A stretch of DNA of 64,000 nucleotides, from positions 997,032 to 1,061,031 of the forward strand of contig JXTB01000030.1 of the NCBI GenBank assembly GCA_002914805.1, written 5' to 3'. Shown piece after piece: positions 61,824-64,000 of the stretch (position 1 is the stretch's first letter; every line of letters begins with the position of its first letter). The notes under the pieces were generated by a model. The model made no database searches, had not been told where the DNA came from, and saw only the letters and a list, made by a program, of their open reading frames with translations. The position numbers and the translations under genes were made by a program. The stretch comes from Parasponia andersonii. Lineage: Eukaryota > Streptophyta > Magnoliopsida > Rosales > Cannabaceae.

Positions 61824-64000
61824 TGTAAAAACCCAATTTTTTTGGGGTAGAATGGTCATTTGACCATCTTTTAAAAAAAAATCTTTTTCTTCTCTCTCGT
61901 CCGACCCCTCCCTCATTTGTTTCGCTCTCTTACTCTCTGCCTCTCGTCTCTCTCTCACACACGGCCGAAAGGGAACAACAACTGCTGGCCACTGAGAAGC
62001 TCACCACCACCCGTCGCAAAAGCTCGCCGCCGAGACAAGGCCGCTACGAGAGCAATGTAGCCGTTCATTGCTCGTATTGCCAGAAAAACGTAAAGCTCAG
62101 CTGCGGTTCCGTCGCTCACTGGCGGCGATTCCGACGACGAAAAGTCACGAAATCGGTGGCATTCGAATCCTCTCGTCATGGGCTTTCTCCATGTATATAT
62201 ATCACGATCCCATTTTATCTAGTCTGAAAGTTTCCATTTTGAAGTATTTTGAGTTTCGAATTTTAGTTTTCGATCCAACCGTTAGATTTCGTTTTTGTTG
62301 TCATTTTTGGAATGTACTCGGAAAATGGAGAAGTTTGATATATATATATATATATATATATTGACTATAATTGGTGATCGGCATGAAAAACCATATCTAA
62401 CGGCTTAGATTTTGTTTTATTTTGCGTGATACTGGTCCGTGTCGGCCCGGACCGGAACTGGTCGAATCATATGTCTAATCTAGCTATTTAAGGTACTAGA
62501 AGTTCGGTAAAGAGGTTTGTTTATCGATTCGAAGCTCCGTTGAAGAGTTGATTTTTCACAAATGAGCGATCGAGGGCCTGGAATTGAATTCTGACTCTCC
62601 GAGCGATCGTTCAACGGCGCCTTAAGGATCCATTGGCGTGATATCACTATTCTAGTAAGGTAGGGGTTCAATTACCAAGTTTTATACTTATTTTGATTTA
62701 AAATGTGCATTATGACCTATTTCTTGAAAATGTCAATTTTTCATGGATTTAATGGTTTGATTGGATATTTGATAAATTTGTGAACTGTTGAGATATATTG
62801 AATTATTCTGGGATTGGATTGTATGGTTTTTATGCAAGTTTAAAATTTTAGTTTTGGGAAAATACAGCCGTTATGCTGCCCGATTTTCTGTAAATCCCAG
62901 AATAATACCAAATGAGTTTTAAAGCATGATTTCTTGATATTCTTGATGTATGGTTATTACACACATTATGATATATTGTACCTACCATAGGATCACATAT
63001 TTGAGTTCAGTTTTAGCATCATGGTATTTAGATCGCTGGCGAGTTGCTGCAGTGCTAGGTGAGAGACCTAGTCCCCTGCGTAGGATTTACTGACATACCT
63101 CTGGGTAGTGTCAGGATGCTGGGTACCTCTGTTATAGAGGTATTACAGGACCGTGATGAGAGGATGAGAGCTCATGTATATACTTACACTTGGTTGATTT
63201 ATTATATGTACAATATGGTGAGTTTGGTTTTGTTTGAAACAGGATTCTGATTTCGGGTTTTGGTTTTAACATGGTTGTGACTTAAATTTTGGTTTTGGAT
63301 TAAATGATTACTTATGATCTTGATTACCTTGTAAACTTATTTTATAACTGGGTTTTGGAAAGGTCTTAACCATGCAAGTTTGAAAAGTTGCATTCATACC
63401 AAAAAGGGTAATTAAAATTCCTACTAAGCTCTCGAGCTTACCCCATTCTTTTTCCCTCCCTTCAGGTGATCACTCATTCGAGTCAGTCGCCTCGATGGTC
63501 AGGCAAGTCGATTGGCTTAGGCTCATGGTCTTATACCTCCTTGAGTTGGTACTTTTTTTTGTCTCACTCTTTCTCAAAGTCTAACTGTTTAGCTAAGTTC
63601 TTTTGAGTTTACTAAGTGAATGTATGAGGATGTATTTATTACTATTTGAGGATTTAGTATGTAAATGGGATCTTATAGTTCCCAATGAGCATATTTTTAA
63701 AGTTTTAAGTATTTAGAATTTGATTTATTCTGTAAACTAAATTTTTGGACTTTTCGACTCAAGATTTACGAACTTCATTTTAATCAACGCTAAAGTTTTT
63801 ATCAAACCGAGTTTTTGTACAAATTAACTATGTTTCATCGAATTTTAATTGACATATCTCTCTTAATAAATTAAACTAAAGATGTGTTCCCTTTTATATA
63901 AAATTTATAACGAGTCAAGAAAAAATAAAATGTCCAAGTACTAGGTTTTTTCCGAATTTTATAAAATTATTTATTTATATTAATTTACACTCAAAAATTA
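61824..64000 (+). repeat. 3' LTR of the LARD-like element, cut by window end
   Basis: Begins TGTAAAAACCC and stays colinear with the 5' LTR to the window edge; the last bases correspond to about 55380. Differences by eye are frequent in the first 400 bases (many C/T and G/A changes plus small indels) and sparser later. It has a longer (TA)n at 62340-62360 than the 5' LTR. The roughly 30 final bases are outside. Confidence 0.88.

Larger units (their letters stand above)
53199..64000 (+). mobile_element. Long-LTR retrotransposon without gag or pol (LARD-like)
   Basis: The 5' LTR is 53199-55409 and a 3' LTR starts at 61824 and runs off the window. A primer-binding site (55414-55425) and a polypurine tract (61811-61823) are both placed correctly, so this is one element rather than two solo LTRs. 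The interior, 55410-61823, contains no gag, protease, reverse transcriptase or integrase motif in any frame I read. Removing a nested solo LTR (56476-58688) leaves about 4.2 kb of non-coding interior. LTR length, ends and tRNA-Met primer suggest a Tekay/Del-type chromovirus parent; this is inference. Confidence 0.75.

Overview
The window is nuclear DNA from a flowering plant, almost certainly a eudicot. It is AT-rich, its genes have GT-AG introns, and it carries plant-specific families: a GH28 pollen-type polygalacturonase, a PLS-class PPR protein, a type I MADS factor, REV7/MAD2B and the actin-binding protein SCAB1. Most of the remaining DNA is plant transposon debris. No organelle, bacterial, rRNA or tRNA sequence was recognised. 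Species and chromosome cannot be told from the sequence.

Layout. 1-5272: the 5' part of a broken Tat-lineage Ty3/gypsy retrotransposon read on the minus strand, with its 5' LTR at the right. 5273-8219: promoter and two-exon polygalacturonase gene (+). 8220-11878: gene-free DNA with worn LTR-like pieces. 11879-14332: intronless PPR gene (-). 14333-16899: very AT-rich spacer. 16900-17421: intronless type I MADS-box gene (+). 18124-20763: five-exon REV7 gene (-), whose start lies only about 120 bases from the end of the next element. 20884-26116: a decayed Mutator-like element with a MULE transposase pseudogene (+) and, in the opposite sense, a broken GRF zinc-finger/coiled-coil/membrane-anchor gene. 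27440-29460: a pair of roughly 430-base inverted repeats enclosing a PPR gene fragment. 29460-36690: AT-rich spacer. 36690-45300: SCAB1 gene (+) with a 5'UTR intron and 12 coding exons. 45300-48036: spacer with two MITE-like elements. 48037-51446: an internally deleted LINE (-) split by a 2.3 kb solo LTR. 53199-64000: a long-LTR retrotransposon with no visible gag or pol (LARD-like), which itself contains a nested 2.2 kb solo LTR; its 3' LTR runs off the window.

The five genes that look functional are unrelated in role: pollen wall pectin digestion, organellar RNA processing, reproductive transcription control, DNA damage tolerance and actin bundling in guard cells. They form no operon-like or biosynthetic cluster. 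REV7 and SCAB1 were rebuilt exon by exon; every junction uses GT-AG and keeps frame, giving 207 and 494 residues, close to the family lengths.

The parts most worth a second look are composite elements: the MULE with an antisense GRF-anchor gene, the inverted-repeat element carrying PPR sequence, and the coding-free long-LTR element with nested relatives. All repeat and identity statements were made by eye and need alignment.
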